Below, in pieces: positions 48,123 to 59,036 of a stretch of DNA of 64,000 bases. Each line of letters starts with the position of its first letter. Position 1 is the first letter of the stretch. The stretch comes from Margaritifera margaritifera (lineage: Eukaryota; Mollusca; Bivalvia; Unionida; Margaritiferidae). The DNA lies in assembly GCA_029931535.1 (NCBI GenBank), contig JAQPZY010001011.1:310001-374000 (forward strand). The letters are read 5' to 3'. The translations under genes were made by a program, and so were the position numbers. The notes under the pieces are model-generated. The model ran no database searches. It was not told the origin of the DNA and was given only the letters and a program-made list of their open reading frames with translations.

Positions 48123-49075
48123 CCATATAGTTAAAGCAGTAGAATTTCAGTAACGGGTCAGAGAGTAGAAGGTTGGTCCTAAATATTACTATTTTCCATA
48201 TAGTTAAAGCAGTAGAATTTTAGTAACGGGTCAGAGAGTAGAAGGTTGGTCCTAAATGTTACTATTTTCCATATAGTTAAAGCAGTAGAATTTCAGTAAC
48301 GGGTCAGAGAGTAGAAGGTTGGTCCTAAATATTACTATTTTCCATATAGTTAAAGCAGTAGAATTTTAGTAACGGGTCAGAGAGTAGAAGGTTGGTCCTA
48401 AATGTTACTATTTTCCATATAGTTAAAGCAGTAGAATTTCAGTAACGGGTCAGAGAGTAGAAGGTTGGTCCTAAATATTACTATTTTCCATATAGTTAAA
48501 GCAGTAGAATTTTAGTAACGGGTCAGAGAGTAGAAGGTTGGTCCTAAATGTTACTATTTTCCATATAGTTAAAGCAGTAGAATTTCAGTAACGGGTCAGA
48601 GAGTAGAAGGTTGGTCCTAAATATTACTATTTTCCATATAGTTAAAGCAGTAGAATTTCAGTAACGGGTCAGAGAGTAGAAGGTTGGTCCTAAATGTTAC
48701 TATTTTCCATATAGTTAAAGCAGTAGAATTTTAGTAACGGGTCAGAGAGTAGAAGGTTGGTCCTAAATGTTACTATTTTCCATATAGTTAAAGCAGTAGA
48801 ATTTTAGTAACGGGTCAGAGAGTAGAAGGTTGGTCCTAAATATTACTATTTTCCATATAGTTAAAGCAGTAGAATTTCAGTAACGGGTCAGAGAGTAGAA
48901 GGTTGGTCCTAAATGTTACTATTTTCCATATAGTTAAAGCAGTAGAATTTTAGTAACGGGTCAGAGAGTAGAAGGTTGGTCCTAAATATTACTATTTTCC
49001 ATATAGTTAAAGCAGTAGTATTTCAGTAACGGGTCAGAGAGCAGAAGGCTGGTCCTAAATATTACTATTAGAACC
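48123..49075. repeat. 73-bp satellite, 13 units with partial dimer order
   Basis: The unit is CCATATAGTTAAAGCAGTAG, AATTTCAGTAACGGGTCAGA, GAGTAGAAGGTTGGTCCTAA, ATATTACTATTTT; period exactly 73. Two diagnostic sites vary together: C or T in TTTCAG/TTTTAG, and A or G in AAATATT/AAATGTT. The first seven units alternate C-A, T-G, giving a 146-base higher-order repeat; later units are mixed. Otherwise the units are almost identical until the last, so amplification is recent. It begins within about 15 bases of the 59-bp satellite. Confidence 0.96.
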
Positions 49076-49559
49076 AATGAAGTGATCACAGTTTGTGCAG
49101 TCTGGTACCAAAGCTTGTATAAGGCTAATAGAAAACTAGATTACATTCCAATATTTAGAAATTCACAACAACATATAAAACACATGAAATAAGGATAAGT
49201 TTTGAGCTTGGTTATTTTTTAAAAAATTACATTATTATCAACTGAAACTAATTCCTACACATGCGATCTATATGTGACCAGATGCATGTTTTAATGTTAT
49301 CCACAATAAGGTGTTAAACAAAATTTTCAACATGAAGACTTTGTCTTTAACGGTTTTCTCTGTTAACAGAGGGTGACAAAATCTTCTAATGTTTTAACAA
49401 TTTAGATTTTTTTATCTACAGGTGAACAATATAGTTTTAAACAAATTATATGCATGATACCAATGTCAACAAGCTAACACATAGTGGAGCATCGTTCTCC
49501 CGATTTTCACCAATTTTGAATTATACATGTAACTTATTGAGATTGAGGCTATTTCTGAT
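49076..49559. other. CENP-Q intron, nothing recognised
   Basis: AT-rich. The next element may begin before 49560. Confidence 0.4.
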
Positions 49560-49900
49560 GATAAGCAAGTCATTCCGACCTCCACTTTCCAAAAGTGATA
49601 TTAATCTGTCTCTCTTGTCTTATCACTGTAGCAGATCAGATCATTTGAGAGTGCTCTTAAAACGCACCTATTTCGACTGCAAGAATAGACCTAAAGACTT
49701 AATGTTTTCTTACCTTAACTATTTTCAGCATGTTTTTGTTGTCTATTTCATGGTGCTTGTTTTTTCTTTCTTTTCGTAATCATATCATTATATATGTTGT
49801 TTTTTAGGTGTTATATAATGTTGTAAAGCGCTTAGAGCTTCTAAAGATTAGGCTCTATACAAAGTCCTCATTATTATTATTATTATTATTATGTCTGAAA
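49560..49900 (+). mobile_element. 5'-truncated LINE, 3' end with (TTA)n tail
   Basis: The frame contains SDHLRVLLKRTYFDC, resembling the F-K-x-x-L-K-T-x-L-F motif near the end of many non-LTR polymerases. A short 3' UTR follows (TTGTAAAGCGCTTAGAGCTT, GGCTCTATACAAAGTCC) and then a TTA microsatellite at about 49870-49892. This arrangement is typical of the 3' terminus of Jockey- or CR1-like LINEs. Clade not assigned. Confidence 0.65.
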
Positions 49901-50004
49901 ACACCAGTGCATGTAACACTTTTTCAAAACAATGTCCAAAATTTTCAAAGCATGACAAAATTACTTTTGGCAAAGAATATGTGTGTATCCCATGCCTTTT
50001 TTTT

Positions 50005-50253
50005 TTCATTTTGTGAAGCTTAACGCCATTTTTCAGCATGCAATAGGCAATACATTGCGGCAAGTATATTTGGTGGAGGAAGAACCTGGGAAGACCCCAG
50101 GAAGAACCACTGATCCACGGGAAGCTACTGGCAAACTTTCTCACATACCCACATTTTTGAGCCGAGACTCAAAATCCTGCAAACAGAGGCAAGATGTGTG
50201 AGTGATCTGTAAAGGCGAGCGCCTTAGACCACTTAGGCACCCAGGGCCCCTAG
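50005..50253 (-). repeat. tRNA-derived SINE, copy 2
   Basis: On the minus strand the head reads GGGTGCCTAAGTGGTCTAAG and then GATTTTGAGTCTCGGCTC (box A and box B). The body GTGGGTATGTGAGAAAGTTT and tail GCTGAAAAATGGCGTTAAG match copy 1 at 795-990. It ends in an A-rich tract. This copy preserves more of the tRNA-like anticodon arm. Confidence 0.85.
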
Positions 50254-50834
50254 CGTCCAAAGAGATACAGAAAATAAGTAATATCTGGTTTGGGGTTACA
50301 GCCCCTGGGTCACAGTCCGGAATGGTGGGTGGGTTGGGTTGTGTCTGGGGTGGGGAGGCAAACAAATAAAAAGCCTGAAGATTTCTAACCCTTGACTGAC
50401 TCCTAATGGCTTGTGAAACTCAATAGCAATCACTTTTTACTTTCAATCAAATTAACTGTACAGCTTCATCTTAGCAAGCTTTTATATGATATCAATTTGA
50501 AGAAAGATTCTGCCCAAATTTTACTGAGGGAGATTCAGGAATATGCAGTGAAAAGCGAGGGGATTTTGTGATAGCAAGGTAATGTATTTTTCTAGTTTAA
50601 ATTTCCCCTATCACACAACAGTCATGTTGACTGCCAAAATATGACAGACAGCAGATTCAAAAGAGTACCCACAAGTTAGTGGGAACTAGTTATAGGTTTG
50701 GAATAGTCTCTGCTGATATCCACTGGCTTAATTTAATTCTAACATGACTCCTGCTGGTAATCAAGTATGAATGAAAGTAAGCTGGTGGATGACAACTGAG
50801 ACTCCAAATAAATGTGGTCATGTGTAATTCATAC

Positions 50835-50943
50835 TTGACTCCCTCATCCATTTTTTGAATCAGGCATTCTCGTGTTAACTTGTCCAAGGGTCTCCAGCCC
50901 TGAGTTTGTCTACTGTTGAATTTCTTCAATTTCATAGACTGAT
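50835..50943 (-). CDS. CENPQ: CENP-Q, exon with conserved W-x-P-L-x-K-x-T-R
   Basis: Acceptor GGTTTTCTTTTCAG and donor GTCAA/GTATGA bound 109 bases, open in one frame only. Two leading bases join the last G of the exon at 58885-59036 to give Asp. The exon then reads QSMKLKKFNSRQTQGWRPLD, KLTRECLIQKMDEGV and the first two bases of Lys. GWRPLDKLTRECL corresponds to human CENP-Q TWQPLSKSTRDHL, the best-conserved N-terminal motif. This exon gives the gene identification; recognition was from memory, not a search. Confidence 0.86.
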
Positions 50944-52059
50944 CTGAAAAGAAAACCATAAGTATTATAAGCTCAGAAGAAAATGATTAAATAAAAAGGC
51001 TGGAGAATTCTCCGAAAAACAAATGTCAACCAACAATAGAATAAAAAATTATTGACAATGCTGCATATTTTTCTTCCATGAATAAAAAGTATTACAAGTG
51101 TTCTGAATCACAAGTCTTTTGTGGAAAAAATCTATTCATGATACTGATGAGGAAGATTCAGGTAATCAAGCAATATCTATTTTCCAAAAAAATAACACAA
51201 GAGTTTGGAAAAAGCTAATAAGAAAATAGCACACATTCAAAATTCTTTATACACTTCATCATCATCATCGTCTACTTTCTTGTCACCTGATGGGATTTTT
51301 GTGCATGTTTTTTGGGGGGTTCTAGAACTGTTCAGATAGTTGATTCCAATCAATTTGGAATGCCTTTAATGTTACCCTCAGTATCAAACTGCACATGGAT
51401 AACTATTCCCATGATTTTTTCAACACCTTGTCTTTAGGAACAAGAGTCCCTTGATTGGACTCATGCTCTACTGTCCTAAAAGAATTTCCAGGTATCCAGG
51501 GTAAGACTGTTTCTTCTTTCTAAGTGCCAAGTGTTCAAACCATTTCTGATATTCCTGAGCGTTAACAAGATTTTCAAATTGGCTGCTAAATCTTCCACAT
51601 ACTCAAAATTATTATATAAAAGAATTCCTGAACAGAAATATTTTGCAGGGATTTTTTTTACATCTTGCTTCCAGTGTAGTATATTTCCAGAAAAGACTTC
51701 CTGTGATCATGTGACTGTGAGCATGACACTTTAATTGCTAATTCGACAGACAATAACCTAAAATTAATCACTGGATTATACTATGTGTGATCATTAGTAA
51801 TTTGGGAAGTATTAAAGACGTTATTGGATTTTGGTTGGATTAAAGAGCTCGGGTGGCATAAAACAGGTCGGTTTGGTATTGGCATTTAATGTTTGTCTAT
51901 ATCTAATAAGCTTTTGTGATTTCCCAATGCTAAAATGCCAAAATCTAAACAGCTGCAATATCACACAAAATTCAATAATGGATGGAAAAAGGAATTTCAG
52001 TGGTTGGAATCAAGTTCAAAGGGACATGAATATGCATTCTGCCATTCATATAAAGTCGA
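50944..52059. other. CENP-Q intron, partly tandem-core element
   Basis: 51430-51560 contains the 5' terminus of the tandem-core element (ACAAGAGTCCCTTGATTGGA, CATGCTCTACTG, AAAGAATTTCCAGG) followed by a GTTAACAAGATTTTCAAATT core-like piece. The rest is unassigned. Confidence 0.5.
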
Positions 52060-52204
52060 TTTTTTTTAAGTTGAACTTCCCAAATTCAACCCAGGTAGCA
52101 TTTTAAGAGGAACTTCCCAAATTCAACCCAGACAGCACCAATCTTGAGAAGTTCTGGCAGGCAGTCAGCAACCTGAATCTACCCACAGGCAGGAAACAAA
52201 CTTC

Positions 52205-52460
52205 TTGGTGGACTCAGTAGAGTTTGTATTAACATTGCCACATTGCAATGCAGACACTGAAAGAACATTTTCCATTCTGAGAAAAATTCAGGCTGACTCC
52301 AGAGGAAACCTGGATCCAGTAACAATACATCATCTCTTAAGTGTTAAGATCAACAATGATGAGGACTGCCACAAATATAAACCAGACAATGATATCCTAA
52401 GAGATGCTAATAATGCTTGTGGTACATATAAGGAGAGTATGAATGGCAACAAGTTATTGT
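52205..52460 (+). pseudogene. hAT transposase C-terminal fragment
   Basis: The open frame contains LTLPHCNADTERTFSILRKI, then DSRGNLDPVTIHHLLSVKI and CHKYKPDNDILRDANNAC, ending in a stop at about 52460. This is the hAT dimerisation domain (LP-H-x-N-A-D-x-E-R-x-F-S). It closely resembles the fragment at 14125-14331 on the other strand. No BED finger or catalytic part was found upstream. A 34-base direct duplication (GGAACTTCCCAAATTCAACC) lies just before it at 52070-52130. Confidence 0.8.
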
Positions 52461-53522
52461 GAAAGACTCATGTGATGAGATCATGTGCATAATTTAATAT
52501 TAAAAAAGTGGAAATTTGTTCAATAGTTGTAATTTTAGTCCATTTGCATGCTAAAAATTGGGTCAATGAAAATAATCCCTCTTTTGAAGCCAAAACTCCT
52601 GACCAAATTTTACAAATCTCCTGATCTGTTCCTTAGCTGACCTCTCTGTCTTGTCAAATGTACATGTATGTGTCAGATCAGCACCATTTTCATTTAGGAC
52701 CAACAAAACATCATTAGAAGTCTGTTGGTGAAAACCCCATGTCAATATGACAATCTATTCAGGCAGAGTAGCGATAACAAGATTGTCAAGATGGCCATAA
52801 TTGTAGCCATATTCAATATAAGATTTGCACCATTTTCATTTAGGACCAAACAGATATCAAAACAAGTCTTTTGGTGAAAACCCCATATCGATACAGCCAA
52901 CCATTCAGGAGGTGTAGCAACAAGATTTTTAAGATGGCTGCCACATTGGCCATATTGGATGTCAAATCAGCATCATTTTCATTTAGGACCAACAAGACAC
53001 CATAAGAAGTCTTCTGGTGAAAACTCTTGTGTCAATATATCTTTCCATTTAGAAGGAGCAGCAATAACAAGATTTTCAAGATGGCAACCATAGTGGCCAT
53101 ATTTTATGTCAGATTGGCACCATTTTCATTTTGGATCAACTAGACATCATAAGAAATCTTTTGGTGAAAACCCCCATGTTAATATGACCATCCATCTAAA
53201 GGAATAGTAATTACAAGATTTTAAAGATAGCACCCATATCTGAGGTCAGATCAACACCATTTTCATTTAGGAACAACTAGACATCATATGAAGACTTCTG
53301 GTGAAAACCCATGTCGACATGACTTCCTGTTTAGGAGAAGCAATAACAAGATATTCAAGATGGCTGTTAAGGCCTATTGGATGTTAGATTGTCACAATTT
53401 TCCTTTCAAATCAACTAGACATCATAATAAGTGTTTTGGTGAAAATTATGTCAATATGAACATCCATCTAGAAGGAGTAGCAATATCAAGATTTTCAAGA
53501 TGGCCACTATTACAACCATATT

Positions 53523-54505
53523 CAGGGCTCTGGAAAAAGTCCTCCCTGGGACGAGTGAGGTGAAAGTGTTACTTGTCCTTGTCTTCATTATACTCAACAC
53601 AGTACACTTCTTCACACCACTGCTTAGGCACTTACTAAAGAACCACAGGTATTTGATGCAAGCGTGATACTAAAATGGGTCAAAACCATGAAAATAGCAT
53701 GTTCTAATACAAGACTCCTTAGATAAACATATAATAAGAAACAAGGTTTGCAACTCGAGAAATTGCAGTTGCACACATACCCTTGATTTCTTAGCGGTAT
53801 TCGCGTTCTCAGTAAAATCTTGCAGTAATCTAGATGTCATTATTTCCTTTTCAATGAGCTATCATCACACATCTTTATGAGTTAGATATGGCAGAAATTA
53901 AGAGACAGAGAATGTCAAACTTTTATGATTTTTGTCTGGTCAGACATCATTACACTTGCCCCAGATCACCAGTATTTTCATTGTGCTGCTTTATTAATAC
54001 AGACACCAGCAGATATTTATAAAAGTATGCAATTATTTTTCACAAGAAAAATGTCAGTAACTTGCATCTGAAAGAAGAATTCCAACGGTCTCAATTTCCA
54101 CCAAATTTCGTACTAAATAATCCTTTTTTGTCAAACCTCCATTCTAGAGAACTACACACAGGCGCCATAAAAAGGAAGACTGCTGATTGACCAAATGAAT
54201 TGAAAGATTTCTAGGTCATTATCCTAGCTAGATTTTGACCAATCAGCTGTTGTCTCAATATTATCTGCTTTATAAATAGACAAGTAGGCAAATTAGGCAT
54301 TGGTTATTTATAATTGATGCACACCAAATGTTGATCAATGTTGAACTTCAGCACTTGTTAAGGGTAGAAAATGCACTCAGATTTATTCTCAAGGTGCTAA
54401 TTTGCATCTACTCTGCCCAGAGATGAGTACATAGTAAAGTTTTACTTAGCCCAGCCAATTTTTACCTGGTTAGGGCAAGTGGATGAGTGGTTTTCATGAG
54501 CCCTA
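53523..54505. mobile_element. 983-bp insertion with CAGGGCTC ends
   Basis: It interrupts a core unit. The left end CAGGGCTCTGGAAAA is mirrored by TTTTCATGAGCCCTA. ATATT is present at 53518-53522 and again at 54506-54510. Removing the insert and one ATATT restores ACAACCATATTGGAGGTCAG, which fits the core consensus. The ends look hAT-like, but the duplication is 5 bases rather than 8. No transposase was recognised. Confidence 0.85.
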
Positions 54506-54660
54506 ATATTGGAGGTCAGATCAACACCACTTTCATTTAGTACCAACTAGACATCTTATAAAGTCTTTAGGTGAAAACCCCATATCAATATGATTTCATT
54601 TTCAGAAGGAGAAGCCATAACAAGATTTTCAATAATGCTGCCATGGTGGCCATTTTGCAT

Positions 54661-55196
54661 GGTTTCCCTTTGACCTATACTCCCCGGTTTTGACACGTAG
54701 ATTTCTTATTTGACCCTAAACTGATGCGTGTGCATTCCGCCCTATGCATCATTTTGACTTCTGGAAATTTTGATTTAAGCATCAAACACTACAAATTATA
54801 ACCCTTGATATTTTTGCTGTTTGAATGACCAAGCCTATGCACATCTCTGACCTGCTAATCAATCAGAATTGTTCTCACGAGATGTCGTAAGGGCTGCATG
54901 GAATTGTCTGATAATTGACATCAAAGTCAACTTTGATCTTGTGTTTTGAGAAGAAAAAAGGATTGTATGTGTGACACTGCTCGAGATAATTGGAATTTAA
55001 CACCTCTTTATAAAGAAAAATGGTAAATTGGCCGAGATGAATAGAAATTACATAATGGTGGACAGAAATCAAAAAGAATTGATTGGGGTAAGTACCATGT
55101 GTTTGTTGTCATGAAGTTATACTATCCACGAAAACCTTTTTGTAATTAATTATTTAAATTGATTTTCTATATAATTGGTCACGCTTCTGGTATATA
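54661..55196. other. non-coding stretch
   Basis: Between a tandem-core array and the pogo-like element. Nothing recognised. Confidence 0.4.
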
Positions 55197-57221
55197 CAGC
55201 TCTCCTCTGTTATAACATAGTAGTCGGGGTCCATAACCGCCGATCACATTATTTACTGAACAGCAGTGTAGCGAAAATGATCAATACTTATATGAATGAG
55301 TGTACTTGTATGGTTTTTTTTTTTTTGGGGGGGGGGGGGGACAAAACGCCAGTAAATGTATAGTAATACTGTAGTTTATGTAAATTAGGTATGTTTTTTT
55401 CACTGCTTGGTATTTATACATTTAATTTTGTCCATTAAGAATGTTTTAAAAAGGAAAAAAGATATAATACCAAGCTTCAGGTTGTTTTCTTTCAACCCAT
55501 ATTGTCATACATTTGATAGATTATATGAGTAAGAATAAAACAATGATGTCAACCCCTCCTTTTAAAAAAATATACTTGCCAATTGTAATTTCTATCTACA
55601 GCTGTACTGTCAACAAGTTTAAAGTGATTTAAATTGATGAAAAAATATCACTTGCAAAAACAAGAAATTATGATTAAATTCAGGCTGCACTTGAGACCAA
55701 TGCATCCTGATGTTAAAACCCTGATTCTTTTTTAATTAAAAGCTCACAATTCCATATTTACCACTTTTACACACATTTTGCAATTAAATAAATTAACATA
55801 AAAACTGAGTAATGTCAAGTCATTTTTGTCAATAAAATATTTTGTCAGTTCAAAACACCAGTTACATAAGAATAAAAGAAATAACAAAATAGCAACCTTA
55901 CATACATATATGTAATCTATTTAAAATCCAATGATGTCCGAAACAAACACATTTTTCACAAAAAGTACTAATCCAAATAGAATAAGCACTGTTCACTCAC
56001 ATTATGTGTATTCCCTACTTGAAGTATTTCGTGATTTTATGCCATTTGAGACCTCATTGTTCTTGCGTTTTTGCAAAGTCTATGATATTTCTCAGCTGCA
56101 TAATCTTCAAGGGTTCAATGCCCCGGCTTTCTAGCCACATCAGTCCTTTCTCGAATGCAAATATGGCTTCAGAAACAGCAGGGTATGCTTCTGACAGGTC
56201 CTCTTCATCACTGTCAATAGTAAATCCTACTTACTATTGATTGGGATCAATGTTTTCTCTTTTTGCACCTCAGAAAAACTGGACGAACTTAGTGTACAGA
56301 GCACTATCCAGGTCTGTGTCCTTTGATAATCTAGTTTTTTACGTTTTAGTCCAGCATCTGCATCTAAACCAGTCAGCATATTGTTAATTTTTCCCTCCTC
56401 TTTCTTCCAATCAAGCAAAGTTGACTCGGGCACACCTTGCTCCTTTGCAATTTTACTTTGCACTTAGCCAGATTGAATTAAATGTCTCAATTCACTATTT
56501 ATCCAGATTATTTAAGTGAACAGTGTTCTGTCTTAATTCACTTGTAATTACAGATAATACTGAACTCACTTTTAAATCTAACTGATTTCATAAGTGACAC
56601 TTAATTGTTTTTACTGGACCTTATTTGTAGCTACATACATAATACAAATGAGCATTTATCATTGACTGTCACTTTCTCACTGGTGATTGGATAATGAATT
56701 CTGGGCTGCACTGCAACAGATCACAGAAAGCGGCGGCAAGTACAAAATACATGCCGCCACTAATCCTTTCTGTGATCTATTGCTGTCAGTGTGTGAACAA
56801 ACATTGCTCGACAATAAGCTCATCTATTGTATGACCAGCAACCTGTGTTTACAGAGATTAAGTTGCTGATCTGCTGGTGTGCTTCAGTGCTAACGGCAAA
56901 TTCGACAGTCATGTGTACTGTAATACAACAGTTGACACGGACCAATTACAATTGTGGCTTATTAGAGACATGGGTAATTTCGGGTGTGCAATAGCCTGTT
57001 GGGAATAATTAGAGTCAAACAGTGACTGTAAAAACATCTTCTAGTGATGTTCAAATCAAGTACAGTAGTTTTGATGCAAAGTTTTCAGCTGATAGATGTT
57101 GAAAATTATATTTTAATTTTTTAAAATATAATTTTCATAATTTTGTTATGGGATCCATAGCGTTACAGCGTTATATCCAGAATCTCGTTATAGCGAAGCA
57201 CGTCATAACGGGGGAGAGCTG
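55197..57221. mobile_element. 2.0-kb pogo/Tigger-like DNA transposon, deleted
   Basis: Terminal inverted repeats CAGCTCTCCTCTGTTATAAC and GTCATAACGGGGGAGAGCTG begin CAG and end CTG, with TA immediately outside (55195-55196, 57222-57223), the Tc1/mariner-superfamily duplication. It carries a minus-strand transposase remnant at 56065-56510 with the catalytic part absent. A G-run lies at 55327-55340. An inverted repeat of about 20-base arms (ATCACAGAAAGCGGCGGCA and its partner) lies at 56720-56782. The right end adjoins tandem-core copy E. Confidence 0.9.
56065..56510 (-). pseudogene. pogo/jerky-type transposase remnant, middle deleted
   Basis: On the minus strand the first part (56510-56227) reads ELRHLIQSG, a stop, then SKIAKEQGVPESTLLDWKKE and further to GLKRKKL. 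This is a CENP-B-type helix-turn-helix as in pogo, Tigger and jerky transposases. After a stop the second part (about 56210-56065) reads SDEEDLSEAYPAVSEAIFAF, then RGIEPLKIMQLRNIIDFAK and a stop, like the C-terminal helical region of that family. The DDE domain (about 300 residues) is missing. Confidence 0.75.
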
Positions 57222-57223
57222 TA

Positions 57224-58620
57224 ATTGGCACCATTTTCATTTCATTTTCATAAGGCATCCATTGGTGAAAACCCCATGTTGATGTAGCCATCCATTTAGA
57301 AGGAGTAGAGATAACAATATTTTCAAGATGGCCAACATGGTGGCTATATTGAGGGTCAGTTTGCATCATCTTCATTTAGAACCAACTAGACACCATAAGA
57401 ACTCTTCTGATGAAAGTCCGATGTCAAAATGACTTTCCATCTAAGGAGTAGCAATAACAAGATTTTCAAGATGCCACCATGGTGACTATATTGGTTCTCA
57501 GATCAGCACCATTTTCATTTAGAACCAACAAGACATTATAAGAAGTCTTCTGGTGAAAACCCTATGTTGACCCGACTTTCAATTTTAGAGGAACAACAAT
57601 AACAAGATTTTCAAGATGATTGCCATGGTGGCCCTATTCAATCTCAGATTTGCACCATTTCTATTTAGGACCAACTAGACATCATAAGAAGTCTATTGGT
57701 GAAAGCAAAATGTTGATATGACCAGCCATCCTGATGAAGTAACAGTAATAAGATTTTCAAGATGGCCATTGTGGCGGCCACACTGGAAGTCAGATTGGCA
57801 CCATTTTCATTTACAAGCAACTAGACAACAAAAGAATTATTTCTATGAAAATCCCATGCTGATATGACCATTCAATCGGAAGTAGTGATAAGATTTTCAA
57901 TATGGCCACTGTGGAAGCCTTACTGGATGCCTGAGCAGCACCATTTTCATTTAGAACCAACTAGTCCTTTTATTAAAATCCCCATGTCAATACAACCATC
58001 CATTCAGGAAAAGTAGCAATAACAAGATTCTCAAGTTGGCCACGGTGACAGCCATATTTGATGTGTGAGCAACAACATTTTCATTTTGGACCAACTAGAC
58101 AGCATAAGAAGTCATCTGGTGAAAACCCCATGTCAATATGACTTTTCATTCAAGAGTAGTAGCAATAACAAGATTTTCAAGATGACCGCTGTGGTGACCA
58201 TATTGGACCTCAGATCGGTACCATTTTCATTTAGGAGCAACTAGACATCATAAGAAGACTTTTAGTGAAAACCTCAGGCTGATATGACCATCCATTCAGG
58301 AGAAGTAGCGATAGCAAAATTTTCAAGATGGCCACTGTGTGGTGGCCATATTAGACACCAGATAGCACCATTTTAATTCAGGACCAGCTAGACATCATAA
58401 GAAGTCTTCTGGTGAAAACCGAAGGACAATATGACTTTCCATTCATCAGAAGCAGTAAAAAACAAAATTTTCAAGATGGGATGAATGTGTGTGTAAAGTT
58501 TCATGGCAATCCTCCTAGTACCGGTAGTTTATGAGGAACAGCAATAACAAACTTGAGTTAATGGATGGAAGGATGACAGACCTTCCCATAAGCTCTTCAG
58601 GTCTATGACCAGTAGAGCTA
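57224..58620 (+). mobile_element. tandem-core hairpin-ended element, copy E
   Basis: About nine core units follow the pogo element, then the transition GATGAATGTGTGTGTAAAGT, TTCATGGCAATCCTCC, and the 3' hairpin CTCTTCAGGTC-TAT-GACCAGTAGAG followed by CTAAAA. The 3' 120 bases align with copy C and the end point is identical. The 5' terminus is absent. Confidence 0.75.
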
Positions 58621-58884
58621 AAATTTACAATGTCAGCTCCAGTGACCTTGACATTGGACCTAGCAGCCCCAAAATAAATAGGCTTCTGTCTCTACTCATG
58701 GATAAGACACATATTAGGTGTGAGACAAAAAGACCACATGAAACCAAATTTATTTTGAGGAAACCACTTTGTCTACAGATGGAGAATGGACATTGCTACT
58801 GAAATATCCACATCAACCTTCAGTCAGTGGTTAAAAAATCCAGGCCAGGGTGTATCTATTAGAAATTATTTAAAAATTTTATAC

Positions 58885-59036
58885 CTGTGCGAACATCATA
58901 TTCAGATACATCTTGCCTTTTTGAACTCCGAAAGTGTCTATCGCTTGGCTTTGTTTTAGAGTGTGTGGATTTTGATGTTGACTTCACAGCTCTCTTTTCT
59001 GTTTTCTTTGCACCAGTTTTTGAAGACTTTGTAACT
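58885..59036 (-). CDS. CENPQ: CENP-Q, first identified exon (basic N-terminal region)
   Basis: Acceptor CTCTTTTTTTAG and donor GCACAG/GTATAA bound 152 bases with a single open frame. After one leading base it reads VTKSSKTGAKKTEKRAVKST, SKSTHSKTKPSDRHFRSSKR, QDVSEYDVRT and one base of the next Asp codon. The Lys/Ser/Thr-rich composition fits the disordered, basic N-terminus of CENP-Q proteins. The start-codon exon lies upstream (above 59.04 kb) and must end in phase 2; I did not find it. Phase fits the next exon at 50835-50943. Confidence 0.78.

Larger units (their letters stand above)
51430..54660 (+). mobile_element. tandem-core element, copy D, disrupted
   Basis: The 5' terminus lies at 51430-51500. 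A separate hAT fragment (52205-52460) and unrelated sequence follow. Core units run from about 52660 to 53522 and, after a 983-bp insertion, from 54506 to 54660. The unit is the same (CCATTTTCATTTAGGACCAA, GGTGAAAACCCCATG, AAGATTTTCAAGATGGC). No 3' hairpin is present, so the copy is truncated or rearranged. That all parts derive from one insertion is uncertain. Confidence 0.55.
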
